A DNA stretch of 64,000 nucleotides. It comes from Annona cherimola (taxonomy: Eukaryota; Streptophyta; Magnoliopsida; Magnoliales; Annonaceae). The stretch covers positions 101,250,095 to 101,314,094 of the forward strand of contig CM059971.1 in assembly GCA_030490835.1 (NCBI GenBank). Direction: 5' to 3'. Shown here one piece after another: positions 12,345 through 25,188 of this stretch. How positions within the stretch are numbered: position 1 is the first letter of the stretch; every line of letters begins with the position of its first letter. The translations under genes were made by a program, and so were the position numbers. The notes under the pieces were generated by a model, which ran no database searches, was not told the DNA's origin, and worked only from the letters and a program-made list of their open reading frames with translations.

Positions 12345-15300
12345 TTAACCAGTACGGAGTCTATCAAACTTCCCAGATATGTCGTCCAAGTCAATGATTT
12401 CTTTCTCCTCATTTGGTGACTTTATCTTATCAAGTTCAAATTTCAGTTCAACCATATGCTTCTGTAGCTTTTTGCCTTGATCGGACAACTTGGAAACCAA
12501 TGACTGCAACAAGATTACATTAGCATGAGCAACAGAATGGGTGACAGCGAAGAATAGTATGATTTGCAAGTCAAGTATAGTACCTTGTTGGCCAAAGTCT
12601 GACTGATTCTTTCAATTTTCTTCTGTATCTCTTCAGCTTTTGCATCTGTTAGAGCACTTTCAGCATCTATTATCCACTGCTGCTTATCCTTCGGATTGAA
12701 TGCATATTTGGACCTGTAAACAGGAAATTGGCTCCACATCTTAAAAAGATGCAACTAAAGAAAATAAGTGGATGGTGCTGATACGTACCAATCACCCTGA
12801 CATTCAATAGCAGAACTTGATGTTGTACTCGCACGTGTAATACCCACTTGTCTGCATTTACATAGCATGAATAAGAAATCAACTTGATAAAAATAAAAAT
12901 AAAAAATGTACTACCACATCAAAGTCAACTTAAGAGTAGAATCTGTTTCAGCAGAAAACATAGGATAATTCTTGCAATATAAGGAAGGAAGAGGCAGATG
13001 TGATGAAATCTATTTGTCGCATATCAAGAATGTCCTTTGTATCCAAGATGTGTGATAGACGTGCAGCTCAGAAACCTGTATATGCATCAACATGATTGAT
13101 GATATTGTCTTACCTAGTCTCTGTCTTATCTTCCTGAACCAACTGTAAGGGCTTAGTCTTAGAAAATAGTAAACTATGGTGGCTAACTCCAGCTATACCC
13201 TGAGACTCAAGAAATTTTATGTGGCTCTTCAAGGAGTCATCCCTGCAATAAAGGCTAGAAATCAGTTATGACAGCAGGATGAAACGAAAGCCAATGACTA
13301 GAAACTATAAAACAATATATTCACACAAAACCTAGCTAAAAATCAGAGCAGCAACAAGACATAAAGATAATTTATCCATTAGCATCCAAAGACCAATGAC
13401 CTAAATGGCGAAGGAGCAGGAGCAAGAACAAGCATCCTAAATTGTATATGCCATTTGATAGGGATCAATGTCTAAGTTATCTAGACCCATGTAGACCATA
13501 GGCAATGCCATACTAGAGGCGGATTATAACAGTTCACGAATTGTCCCCTTATAAAAGTTTTCAGTGCAAGATAGCATACTACTTTAGTAAGCATACTAAC
13601 CAAGATGGCATGCTACATTACAGTCATGAACCATCATGCGAGAACAATTCATGAATTGTCCTAATCCGTGTCCATACTGATGCAGGTCAACTAGCAAACT
13701 ACATTTCAACCCAAGAAGGTCACATAGCAATAGGATAAGCAAGCATTGAAATACTAGACAACAACGAATAAAGAACTACACAGAGGAACCCTGTTGATAA
13801 ATCATTCATACATTGAGTGCTGATAATCATGCTCTTCATGCATTTGCTGTTGAGTAAGTGAAATATCAAATCCCTGTTTCGGGAGGCTGAAAAGCTCCTG
13901 GAGATCCTGAATGTATGAAATAAACAAGGTTATCAACCAAAATGAGAAACCAATTTTTAACAAAAGAATGTTGAAGATAAGTTTCAGATAATAAAATCTA
14001 CAGTTTATAATGGAGTTCTATAAAAAATTTAATTGAAAAAAAAAAAATCTTTTAAGAAACTACATACTCTTTGGCTGAAGTAACGAGTTTGTTCCCTGTG
14101 CTCTGTTGCAGATTTAAATAAGCCTCCCTTGAAAACCTGAAAAGGCATCCTCAGATCAGTCCACACCATGCCTGCTGCAATGACTTCATATGCTGGATTG
14201 TCTCCCAGTAAATGACAAAGCAAAGCAATGTACAAATCAAAACTAATATTTGTTGAAAATAAGATGAAAAATAGAATTAAGAAAAGCATGCATGCAGATA
14301 GATTGCATATCACAATTCATAAGGAGATCGGAACTCCCCATCAGGAGAATGTCTCCATCTCAAATCACTTAACAAGAAAGATATTACCTGCAATCTGTAA
14401 ATCTTTTCCTCAATTGTGCCGCTAGTCATTAAACGATAAACAAGCACATCCTTGTTTTGCCCAATACGATATGCACGATCAACACTCTGGTTGTCGGTAC
14501 TGCAAAACCACAACTAATTGTTACCCAAACAAGTCATCATTTTGCATAAATAAGACAAACAATTATTTGTTTAGCAAAGCACTTTATGTTTATCAAATTT
14601 ACACAGAACAACGAGGTAAACTGGTCATCAATTGAGAATTGGAGAAAGCAGTTGATTTTCGAGTACAATGTTAAGTATATACAAAATTGGAAAAGATAAA
14701 CCAGATAAACAGCAATCAATAATTGAAAACAAAATTGTCTTTGAAACTGATTAAAAAATTATTCAATATCCAGAAAAATGAAAATGCTGAAGTTAGGAAT
14801 TAGGAAACAATTCAGAAATCATTCATCTGAGGCACATTCTACAGTTATTAAAACAGTTTCCCTTTTGATTACTCATGGAATGCCAAATATGCAGTGTTAC
14901 AATCACCTTGGATTCCATGCCGGATCAACAACAATTACACGGTCTGCCCTTGTAAGAGTAAGCCCAAGACCCCCCACTTTAGATGTCAAGAGAAAGATAG
15001 AAGCCCCATTACCCTCTTGGAAATCCTGATAATAATGATCATGATGTTTCAGAAAAAATCAACAAGAGAAACATGATAATTAGCATTTAATTGAGCCATG
15101 AACAAACTAACATTCACAATCTTCTGTCTCTCTGAAGCTTTTGTGGTACCATCAATGCGCAGAAATGCATAGCCCTTTGAAGTTATTGCTTCCTATAGAG
15201 ACCAAAACACAAGGAAAAGCAAAATCAGTACAACTACAAGGGCAAAGCATAAGAAACAACCCTCTAGGCTTCTTAAAGGAGAACATTAATAATCATGTCT

Positions 15301-18300
15301 TTAATAATTGAACAAAATTGTAAACATGAGCGAGGGAGATCAAATCAAACCTGAACAAGGTTTAACATTTTGCGAGTCTGGGAAAAAATCAATACACTAT
15401 GTCCAGCATCAACCAAGTTTTCCTGTGACATAAAGCTTTTGCTGTATTACATCCATGATTAGAGAAAAAAACAGAGAAGTGAATCCATGTATGCCAGAGT
15501 AAGAGCACCAAAGCATTCAAGTACAGACCAGTAAAGATAAAATAAATGTAATCTTGCATGATACATCATGAAGCGCTTGATCAGTTTCTTCAGGAAAAGT
15601 CATGTTCGCTATGTTCATAGCCATTTTCTCCACCATATCAAGCTCTGGATGATTTAACATGGTGTCCAATCCCTCAAGTACACCCTCTGCAGCTTTTTTT
15701 GTCAGAAGATGTGGATGGTCACATATTTTCTTAAGAATCTGCAACAAATGAGGTCTTGTTACTAAAAAGTGGGGGGAAAGGAAAGGGAACAAGCACTCCA
15801 AACAGCCTCCTACTACACCCATGTTTATAAATCAGGATATCTAGTTTGATATGAAAAATATGTTAAAGAGATGTAAAAAGAAATATTCCTCTTATTAGTC
15901 GTAATGAATAAAGATGAAATAGATAGGCTTATTTAGAGAAAGATTAGTGATCACATGAAAAAATATGATAAGTATAGATAATTAAGCGGCATATTAATAT
16001 AGATAGGCGAGAGGAAAAAAAGCTTTTGTTCTATTTTTGCAGGGCTTTAACCTATTCTACTTCACAATGTAGTAGACTTGATGATGCTCACACTCAGTTA
16101 GGGGCGCAACTCAGTTTCATGAAACCCTAGTTGCCTCAACCCAATTTATGGATGCTTTTGCATTTGGAGAAAAACTAGGGAGAAATTTTTGTATGTGTAA
16201 TGTGCACCTAACACCTTCCCATTGCACAATGATAACTCGCGAAAATGCAAGTTATTATGGTCCATTTTAGACCAGTTTTGCATGTTAATCCAAGAGAATG
16301 TGGTTAATTTGCATCCATTTAGCTTAGTTTTCACTCACTTTACATTTTAAGAACAATATGTAGTTTTTATGCATTTTTAGTATAAAATAGGCATTTATAG
16401 TTCATTTATTTAGTTTTAGTTGATTTTGCAGGAAGGACGGGCAACTATCCGTGTGCGAGTGAGTCGGGATGAAGAACCGAGCAAAGGAAGAAGCAAGCAG
16501 GTTGGCGCCCAGGCGCCGCCCGCCTAGGCACCAACCTACAGCCTTAGACGGATATTCCAGAACCTCACACAGGAAAAGCCTCCAGTGAGTTGGCGCCCAT
16601 GCGCCACTTCACTACCATGCAGAGATATATCGAAAAGCCTCTAAGTCAAGCGGCCTCCAGAGAGTTGGCGCCTAGGCGCCACGGCGACCCCGCACACGTG
16701 TGTGTCTGCACATGTTTCGTACAGACTAAGGGAAACTTAAATACCTGCTTAGGGTTTGTGAGAAAGGACACAGAAAGAGTGGTCGTGGCTGCTGTGGAGA
16801 AAGGGAGAAAAATCAAGGTTTCAAGGAAGGAGAGAAGAGCAAGTGAAGATCTAAGCTGTCACTACAAATCCATTGAGTTTCATCTCCTCTTCTCATCTAT
16901 CTCTTCCTATTTGTTATTCTCCTTACTTGAGATGATTGTAACTTGATTTTAATGGGAATTGAAGTCATGTTTATGGGTTGAATCTTCCTATGATGGGATA
17001 TATGTAGGATTTGAACTCATAGCTTATGATAATTGGTTTCTTTTGCTTGAAATGACAATACAGTTGTGTTGTGACTTATGTTGCTTGAGATTACCCTTAT
17101 ATATCATGCTTAATGCATTTACAAGTTTTGCAACCTTGTAGATTGATTGAATATTCAGATTCATGCTTGGAAAAGTGGGATTTGAATAAGATCCATATAT
17201 GAGGCACAGGTTTTCCAGCTCTTGTTTGTGTTGAATGTTAATATGGATAGGAATATACCTATTAACCCTATGTAATCTTGATTAGGTTATGTGGTTATCA
17301 ACCTTGTTTTACTCGTGTGCATGGGAACATAGCAAATAACTAAAACTTGATTAGGTTTGTATGTGTTGGAAGACATATATGAATATAAATGAACCTAGAT
17401 TAGTAATCACTGCACAACTAACTTAAATGGGACCAAATGACATAGCTATGATTCAATGAATTCATATTCTCACCTATTTTAATCATCTTAAGGCAATCTC
17501 AGCAATATTCACTCCACTTTGGTCATTTACTGCTTTGCTTAGTTTAGTTTAATTCGATTCTTTGAAACCAAATCTCATTCCTTTTACCAATTCACTTAGA
17601 CAATTGAGATTTAAGGTGCTGATTTGTTTAACACAATCCTCATGAGAACAATACTCTACTCACTCTTTATTACTTGATCGGCACGTATACTTGCGATAAA
17701 CGAGCATTTTAATTAGACATATACGCGGCTCGTCACACAACTAAGCACTTGCCAAGAAATCATTTTGGACCAATTAAATCATACATATCTTTCAACACTT
17801 TAAATATAGTAATACATATCTTTCCAGCTTTATGTAAGATTAGTGGTAAGTCCTCAATTGTTCATCCTTTACACAATTTACTTGGTAAAAACATGAAACC
17901 AATTCAACTTTTATGTTCAGACTTTAAATCCAGGGCATATTTAATGCTTTCGAACCATTTTAAACAAAAAAAAAAAAGCACTGCACCAGTCCCTTCAATT
18001 GCAACTAAAAATAAACATCAATAAAGGTCGACTCACTAAGGAAGACATGCGTAAAATAAAATGATTACTATTACCGTTATAGCAGCTAATGGTGATCCAT
18101 TAAATGACGATTGAACTAGTTCACTTTGAAGAAAAGCTTCATATAGTTGCCTCTGCAGCCAAATAAAATCACATGACAGCATATTACCAATTTATTAATC
18201 ACATGACATATGCTAAAACCAAAATTTTCAAAAGTGCCTATCTTTCCTACTAAAAAGCTCATATTGCTGACTTAATTTTCTTTTCATTTTCAAAAGAAAA

Positions 18301-21300
18301 TTATATTTGCCCTGTCCAAACACCTTAAACATCAACGAAAAAAGGGTACCTGACACGTTGTCAATCTAAGCCATACAATGACCTCAAACTTCTTGGAAAA
18401 TTTTGCATCCTTTGCTTCTTCACTTTCAAGAAAGACTTCATTTTTTAAGCGGCGCAAAAAATATGGCTGGATTCGCTCACGTAACTCCTAAGAAAAGGAA
18501 AAAGCTGTTCGATTAAATTTTCAGTTGCCACACCAAAACCAAGCAGGAATGCAAGACAAAAATCTTTGAAGGCACTATCCAATTTGAAAAAAGATTAATT
18601 CAGAAACTAAAACAAGATCCAGGAGTCTGTCAGAAGAAGAATTTAAATAGTATGACATTAGCAAGTTAACACAACATAACTTTACATTCATATATTCACT
18701 TCAGGATTAGATCTCATTATTTCATTACCAGTTTTTTGGGATAATTATTTTAAATCCACAATCAATATTTGTACCCAGATTTAGAAATAATATTATTTAC
18801 AAAAAAAATTTCTAGATCAAAAGTAACCTAACCGAGAACTTGTAATAAAAAAAAAAACAATACTAGGATTTAATGGTGGTGTTAGTGCCTGCATGATTAA
18901 AAGCTGGATAAAAGTGTCATTTGATTATGCATTTAGGAGGGCTTCTCTACTTTTTTCCTTAAGCCACCATGATAAATTCAAATGCTTGTTTAGATAGATG
19001 GTGGGCTTTTGCTTCATTGTTGGTAAATTAGGAGGTAAAAGTGTGTAGATAACAAGCACAATCATATTGCTTCCATCAAAAGCACATATGCAATTTGTTG
19101 GAACCAAAAGCCAGCTCAGCAAAGCAGCACCAAACGAGGAGTAAGTAGTTAACTGCTGAACAAGCACGTGTTCACAAGCCAGGACAAATGTTCACCACCA
19201 TAATAAATTCCCATAACATTGATTCATCGCTTGTTTTTAAAGGAACTACTGTATTAGAATCTAAAAAAGGTGATAATGGGCCAAACCTCTAGATTCATAA
19301 TCATGCTTACACGTGAAAAAAACCTAGACATAAGTCAAACCTTAGCAACCGTAGAACCAATACGCTTCTCTCGTTCAGAAGAATTTTTGTCGTTCCCACG
19401 TAGAATTGGATGTTCATATCTTTCTCTGAAACTGGAAAGGAAATGAAATATTTCTCATCATCAAAAACCTTGTAAAAAGATTATAAGCAAAGCTCATGGT
19501 GATAGGTGAGGCCATTACTCTTGCTTGTCACCCAAAAGATCTGGACAGCAGAAATTGAACAGGGCCCACAGCTCCTAATAGAATGAGTTAAAAACCATTC
19601 GTAAGTCAACAGAATCGCATACATATAGAGAGGCAGAAATTTGAATGTAAAAGATTCCTAGAAACAAACTGAAAAAAACCTAAAAACATAATTTTCTGGG
19701 ACTAACCCTCAGATTGTTTTGTATGGGTGTTCCACTTATAATGATCCGATGGATGCTTGGTATTTCTAGCAAACTTTTGGCTCTTTGTGTGCTGGGATTC
19801 TTTATGATATGCCCCTAAAATAATCCAAAAAATAATCATAAAAATAATAACAATAACAACAACAATAATAAAGTAATAATGAATGAATGAATGAGAAACA
19901 AGTTTACGTCTGGATGAACTGATTTTTGAAAGGGAAAACCAGAGAATTTTCACCAACTCTAATATGCATCCATGAAATGAAAGAAAACCATTGTTTTTGT
20001 TGGAGATACGTTAGAGGTCAGGGTCTAAAATATTAAATTTGACACATTCCATCATTGCCGGAGCTTTTTTCAAAGCAGTAGCTGAGCATTCTTCATATCG
20101 TATTAGCACAATAATGGCCTAGGTTTGAGTTGCAAAATGTATACCTATGCACGGAAAAGCAAAATGTTGAGCTGCATAGGTTAGGAGCATCAAGAGATGG
20201 GAAGGGATATTCTGATGGAGTGACTGTGGCCTTCACATTAGCAACCACAGACATAGATTTGTGGATTATCATCAACTCAACTTTATTTCAATGCCATCAT
20301 TATATAACTAAAGACATTCGTTTTACAGAATACATTATATCAATGCCGATGTCATTCTTGTCTTCTTTTTGCAAACGTGAAGCCCATGAGAAATGATTCT
20401 GTCAATAATTCATGCACCGCATACCCATGACCTGCCTGCTCACACCCAATTACCTGCAATTGAAAGTTCAATAAGCCATCCTAGAATCTGTATAGGTTGA
20501 TCCATGGTTCTTTAGAGTTAATCACATTTAAATTTTTTTTTTTCAAATAGTTTGAATAATAAGGTATTTTTTCTAAAGATGCTGACTTCTACTTATTACT
20601 TTAGGGCATATTTTAGATTAAAAACTACTTGTAGCATCACCAATTACACTCCATTTATGACATAATTGTAGCACTAGCCTCAATACCAAAGGAGAGTTGC
20701 CATGCACAACACTTTATATCAGCTTTTACATTAGTGTGATTTTTTATGCCACATTACATCTGTGGATTCAATGTTAACATATTGTAGTATCAACTAAGGA
20801 CTTTTGTTGCTTATGTAAATGATCCTTATGTAACATCATTTGTGTGCCAGCTGAAAAAGCATGTTGAAGACACTAATGATAGTAATCCCCATCAATAAAA
20901 TCAATGCATTCCAACTGCTCTAGAGGTTTTAGAAGAACTGTTATCTCTCTTTCTGATAATCTCATAAGCCTTTATCCGAAATTCCAAACTAACTAAATTT
21001 CGCACAGTAAAGAAACCACCAACATCATCTAAGCCGTTGTACCAACTACAGCATGAACTTGATGAACAATCCATCATCCTCCATGAGGGGATGTGGTAAA
21101 TACACAAGATTGCTTGAACAGACAGAAGTAAATATTACAAAATAAAAAGGTTACAAGGATAGCATCAGCAATGATTCATTGGAACAAATTTGGGTGATTA
21201 GCTACTATAATCAACCAAGAACAAAGAAAAGTACTGACGAATTCCTGGACTTAAGGGATAATGAGAATTCCTAAAATCCATGCTACAAAAAAAAAGCATA

Positions 21301-23154
21301 ATCTCATGTTATAGAAAGTGCAATTACTAGATCTACTGAGGAAGTTCCCCAGCAGCAAGAAGTTCACAAACAAACCTCATCCAGTATGATATAGTCCCAT
21401 GTCAATCTATCTTCACTATCCTCATCTTGCAGGTAATGGTCACCACTTAAGGATTTTGTGTTATTTCGTACAATGTCATAAGTGGTGAGAAGAATACCCT
21501 TGTCCTGCCAAAAGTAGGAACAAAATAATTAATTAGAAAATACATATCCTGTGTCTGACTGCCTCATGATGAGCAGCACACACAACTGAAAACAACTAAT
21601 CAAACTTCAATTCAGATGATTGAGTACTCTTGACAATATTTTTTGAAGTACACAGAGTAATTGTTGTGGATAGCTGTACATATTTTTTAGTGCTATTCGA
21701 CCATTCATGTGCATTAACAAATATTTCCAGACCTGCAGTACATCTTGAAGTTCGTATTCACGTGCTTTTATTGAAGTACCATAATATCTACAAACAACAA
21801 ACTCACTAGTTAGAACAACTTTTCAAGAATACATGAATGCATTGCCAAATTCACAAGTATCTAAAATAAAACTAGAATAGAGGTTGAAGCCTCACTCGCG
21901 GATCTTTTCAGAAAGCCCCACAGCTGTCAATTCCTTAGTCCAGTGAGCAAGGAGTGTTTTGGGAGCTACAATCAGAGCCCTTTTCATCAAACCCGAGTGG
22001 AAGAGGCCTGCCAAGAAGGCAGATATCTGGAGAAGCCCTGGTTAGTCTCGGAAGGGGAAAAACACAAAACAAATTTCATCGATCAGGTTTGCCTCGTTAA
22101 CGCACGTACACAACGCAACAACGCAACAAACTTTAAATTTATATAGCATGCAGAAATCTATGCATGGGACTAAAAGTAAGAGGCCAAGCCCTCTCAGTTT
22201 GGAAATGCTTGGTTGATATTGCTTTAAGAGGAGGATAAAAGAAAGTTCAATCAAATCAGTAAAAGAATTAAGACTCTTTAGTGCTTACCTGCATTGTTTT
22301 CCCCAAACCCATGTCGTCCCCCAAAATCCCTCCGACCCGCTTGCAGTGTATTGCCCAAAGCCAGTTCAAACCATCCCGCTGATGAGGATACAACATTTTT
22401 GAAATCTTACCGGGAAGTGTGTATGTCGATGACCGGCCCTTCAGTACGATCGCATTTCTATCCTCAAAATCAGAATCTTCCTCGTCATCAGCCCAGTCAG
22501 CATCATCGTCCGCCACAGCTGCCTTCTTGCCCACTTCCTTTGCACTTAAAATCGTGCAGTCGTCTTCAGAATCCAAAGCCACAGGCAAAAAAGCCGGCTC
22601 GGATTCCTTTACCTCTGCTATCGAACCACTAGATTCTAAACGTTTCTGTTGCAGGGACGGCTTTGAGGAGCGCGAAGAAGCAGCAGAACCAGAATCAGAC
22701 AGTAGGGAAAAGGAAGACATCGGAGTTTTCGGATACGCCTTCTTATCGATCGAGAGGGCGTCGAGCTTGGCACTTAGATCGCTGAAGGTGTCTCTAATCT
22801 GTGGAGAATCAGTCGGCCCATTGGATTCTTCCGCCCTTTGTTCTTCATCATCGGTTGCCCCGGATGACATCTGCTTGCAGAGGCGACGCCGGCCTTGGAT
22901 TTTGACCTTCACGGACTTTTTCACTGGAGGAGATTGTCGAGGGAGTAAACGATGAATCCATGCGGAGAAGGGGGGGGGGGGAGAGAGAGAGAGAGAGAGA
23001 TGAAACGAACTGCTTAACTTTTCGTATTACCTTTCGGAAGCGCATGGGGATCTTGTTTGGAGGAGCAGCTTTGGGGAAAGTCTGCAACAAGACGCTCGTT
23101 TCTCTCATTTAGACTCAGGGGTTTGGCACCTTTGGGTTTGGAGTCTCTGGACAT
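12345..23154 (-). CDS. CHR24: SNF2-family ATP-dependent chromatin remodeller, CHR24/ERCC6L-like (927 aa)
   Basis: A DNA-dependent ATPase expected in the nucleus. Its 21 exons are 23154-23031, 22923-22289, 22026-21896, 21787-21733, 21504-21376, 19814-19707, 19574-19519, 19431-19341, 18487-18350, 18152-18075, 15738-15529, 15422-15351, 15192-15112, 15025-14907, 14499-14388, 14136-14068, 13906-13812, 13242-13114, 12851-12789, 12713-12584 and 12503-12345. Phase holds throughout, giving 927 residues. The N-terminus is low-complexity and acidic (DDDADWADDEEDSDFED). Helicase motifs: LYPHQRDGLNWLW then Walker A DDMGLGKT (about 245-252), DEGH (357-360), SGTPIQNNLRELWALFNF, LRIDGTT, TSKVGGLGLTLT and QSVDRAYRIGQ (about 681-691). 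The conserved VFKGGLFKSATEH, YFSQRDLQELFSLP and GIAGVSHHSLLF tail places it with Arabidopsis CHR24 and animal ERCC6L rather than CSB. A coiled-coil-like end precedes the stop. Confidence 0.93.
16230..17735. mobile_element. Solo LTR (1,506 bp) in intron 10 of the CHR24-like gene, TSD CACAA
   Basis: The element starts TGATAACTCGCG and ends GCGGCTCGTCA, so it has the TG...CA ends of an LTR. It is flanked by a perfect 5-bp direct repeat, CACAA, at 16225-16229 and 17736-17740. There is no second LTR, primer-binding site or gag-pol in the intron, which is the picture left by LTR-LTR recombination. GC-rich words such as GGCGCCTAGGCGCC near 16669 resemble those of large Ty3/gypsy (Athila-like) LTRs, but the family assignment is inference. 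The short open frames inside it are not genes. Confidence 0.8.
19815..21375 (-). other. Intron 5 of the CHR24-like gene (1.56 kb), nothing recognised
   Basis: A large AT-rich intron between the exon ending in the DE of the DEGH box and the exon starting with GH. Short open frames occur on both strands but lack codon-like structure or similarity that I recognise. I see no clear transposon termini. Confidence 0.5.
22924..23030 (-). repeat. Intron 1 of the CHR24-like gene with (TC)n/C-run microsatellite
   Basis: The 107-bp intron joins the exon ending PHALPK to the exon starting VKKSVKVK. On the minus strand a (TC)n tract followed by a C-run (complement of about 22972-23000) lies upstream of the CAG acceptor at 22926-22924 and forms a polypyrimidine region. 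Read without splicing, an ATG at 22960 is out of frame with the downstream exon. This supports the ATG at 23154 as the true start. Confidence 0.7.
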
Positions 23155-24907
23155 GGCGAAATGTGCGAGAGTCGAGAAAGGAGGATTCGGAACGGAGAGT
23201 GGTGGGAAGGAGATCTCCTACTCGTGAATGTAGTGATGTATTTGTATCGCACTTCCCGCCCGGCTGAAATTTTGAACATGGAATAACGAGTCGAGATCCG
23301 TCCGCTCGTTCTGATGATCTGATCGCTGTCCGAGACCCGGGAGTGTGGTGCAGCTTGGGCGTCAGGTCGTTGATCTGGAGCTCCTGGTCAGGGAACTGCT
23401 GTTCGGATGAATCGAGTCCGTCGGTTTTAAGACTGAGAAAAGATGTTAAGCCAACTTTTTCTCTTTCTTTTTATGTGGGATTAGAATCGATTTAGCTTTA
23501 TAAGTATATTTTACTTCTTCTCCAAGATAATTTCATGTTTTAAAAAATTTTATTTCTGTGAATTTAACGTTGTCCTATATAATTTGATCAATAATATAAA
23601 ATCGAAAATTGATTTTATCAGTAAATATCATTTCATCGATTGAATCTAAAAGTTAATTGCAGACACCGATTAGCCAACGGAGCATTTAATGGAGACCAAC
23701 GGAGTTAATATAACTGCATAAAATTTCAACTTTTGAATTATTTTGGTTTTTAATAAAATTTTAGGAAAAAATTTGCTGAAATACACCCAAAAGGCAAAGA
23801 AAACGATGTGATATTAATCACGATAAGTAAAAAATAAAAAGAAGTTAACAAGGGGGCAAATCTGTTTGAGAAATTATAAAACTTTTAAATAAAAAGTTTT
23901 TTATATAAATCGTGTTAAACGCACGTTCAAGGTCATATAAAATTCTTAAATTAAATCTGTATCACCATTTTCAATACAATTTTACAATTCCGATGGCAGT
24001 TTTTTCAATTTGTAATACAACTTTACACATTCCCAATACACATTATTGTATTTTCATCCCAATCCAAATTTTTTATATAATTTGAAACACGCCTTCAATT
24101 GAAAAAAAAAAAAAAAAGATGGGATATAGCGGGATAATGGTGAAGAGTAAATATAATAAAGTTAAAATAGGCATGTTAATTATGTAAAAATAATTGAAAA
24201 GTGCGAAAATTGTAAAAGAATATGTGATGGAATAATTAAAATTTGGGCTAATATATCAAATGAAAAATTTTAACTTGACATTTTTTTTACTATTTGTCAA
24301 ACACTAAAAACTTTTCATTATTCTCCGTTATTGTATTTTTTATTATTTATTAATATCTTCTTATATAACTATTATGTTTTTCAACTATCTTTTCACAATA
24401 TGACCACCACACATATCTTAACTCTTTTCCTCTTGTTTTCATTACTAATTCTATCATACGGCAATATTTCTTTCATTTTATCATAAATTGTTTAATTTAA
24501 AACTTTTAACTTTCAAATACTATTATATTTTTATTATCTATTAATATTTTCTTATACAATTACCCTGTGTTTTAGTCAATGCAACATAATTATTTATACA
24601 ACTAGTCTATTTATTTTAATTTTATTTTATTTACTATTTTTTATCATTTTATCATATTACATTATTTTTTTATTTCAAAAATGTTGTACACCAAAAAAAA
24701 AAACTTTTCTGTTACAACATTTTATTACATCCCTAATGCAACTTTTTTTAAAGTTGGATCAAGTGTGAATTTCACCCTAAAACATATATAAAAGTTACGT
24801 GAAAAGTTATGAATAAATAAGTTATGTGAAAAGCTATAAACAATTATATTGCTTCTCCAGTTTACATGAAAATTATAATGCATGTCTAGAAAATAATAAA
24901 ACTTTTA
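23155..24907. other. Intergenic: CHR24-like promoter region, then AT-rich decayed MITEs
   Basis: 23155-23440 is moderately GC-rich, unique sequence and the likely promoter and leader of the minus-strand remodeller gene. From 23450 the DNA becomes very AT-rich. Around 24120-24280 (plus sense) and 24290-24740 (minus sense) it contains decayed relatives of the GGGTGTGTTTGG-type MITE, recognisable by words such as ATAATAAAGTTAAAATAGG, GTGATGGAATAATTAAA and their complements. No gene is seen. Confidence 0.45.
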
Positions 24908-25188
24908 GGGTGTGTTTGGGAATTGATAAAACTTTTAATGAAAAGTTTTGGAGAATAAAATTTGTCAAATGATGTGATATGATAGGGGTGATGATGAAAA
25001 GTAAAGATAATAAAGTTAAAATAGATAGGTTAATTGTGTAGGTAGTTGTGTAAAAATGATTGAAAAGTAGGGTAGTTGTATGGGAAAATGTGAAAAAATG
25101 ATTAAAAAATATGATAATTGTAGAGAGTAAAAAGTTTTAGATTGAAAAGTTTGAAGTTGACATTTTTTCCTCGTTGCCAAACACACCC
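24908..25188 (+). mobile_element. Tourist/Harbinger-like MITE, 281 bp, TSD TTA
   Basis: The termini are GGGTGTGTTTGGGAA and TTGCCAAACACACCC in inverted orientation, flanked by the trinucleotide TTA on both sides (24905-24907 and 25189-25191). The interior has the family words GATGTGATATGATAGGGGTG, AGATAATAAAGTTAAAATAG and AAAAAGTTTTAGATTGAAA. It has no coding capacity. The 3-bp TTA/TAA duplication points to PIF/Harbinger; the superfamily is inferred from TSD and termini only. Confidence 0.82.

Noticed and set aside
16590..16946. 118-codon open frame in intron 10 of the CHR24-like gene
   Set aside because: It lies wholly inside the solo LTR and has no recognisable protein features; LTRs are normally non-coding.
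22419..22955. Plus-strand 178-codon open frame
   Set aside because: It is the antisense shadow of exon 2 of the CHR24-like gene, whose minus-strand frame carries Walker A and SNF2 motifs.
22848..23108. 86-codon minus-strand frame across the first intron of the CHR24-like gene (ATG 23108 or 22960)
   Set aside because: It is out of frame with the SNF2 exons; splicing 23031 to 22923 gives an in-frame N-terminus starting at 23154.
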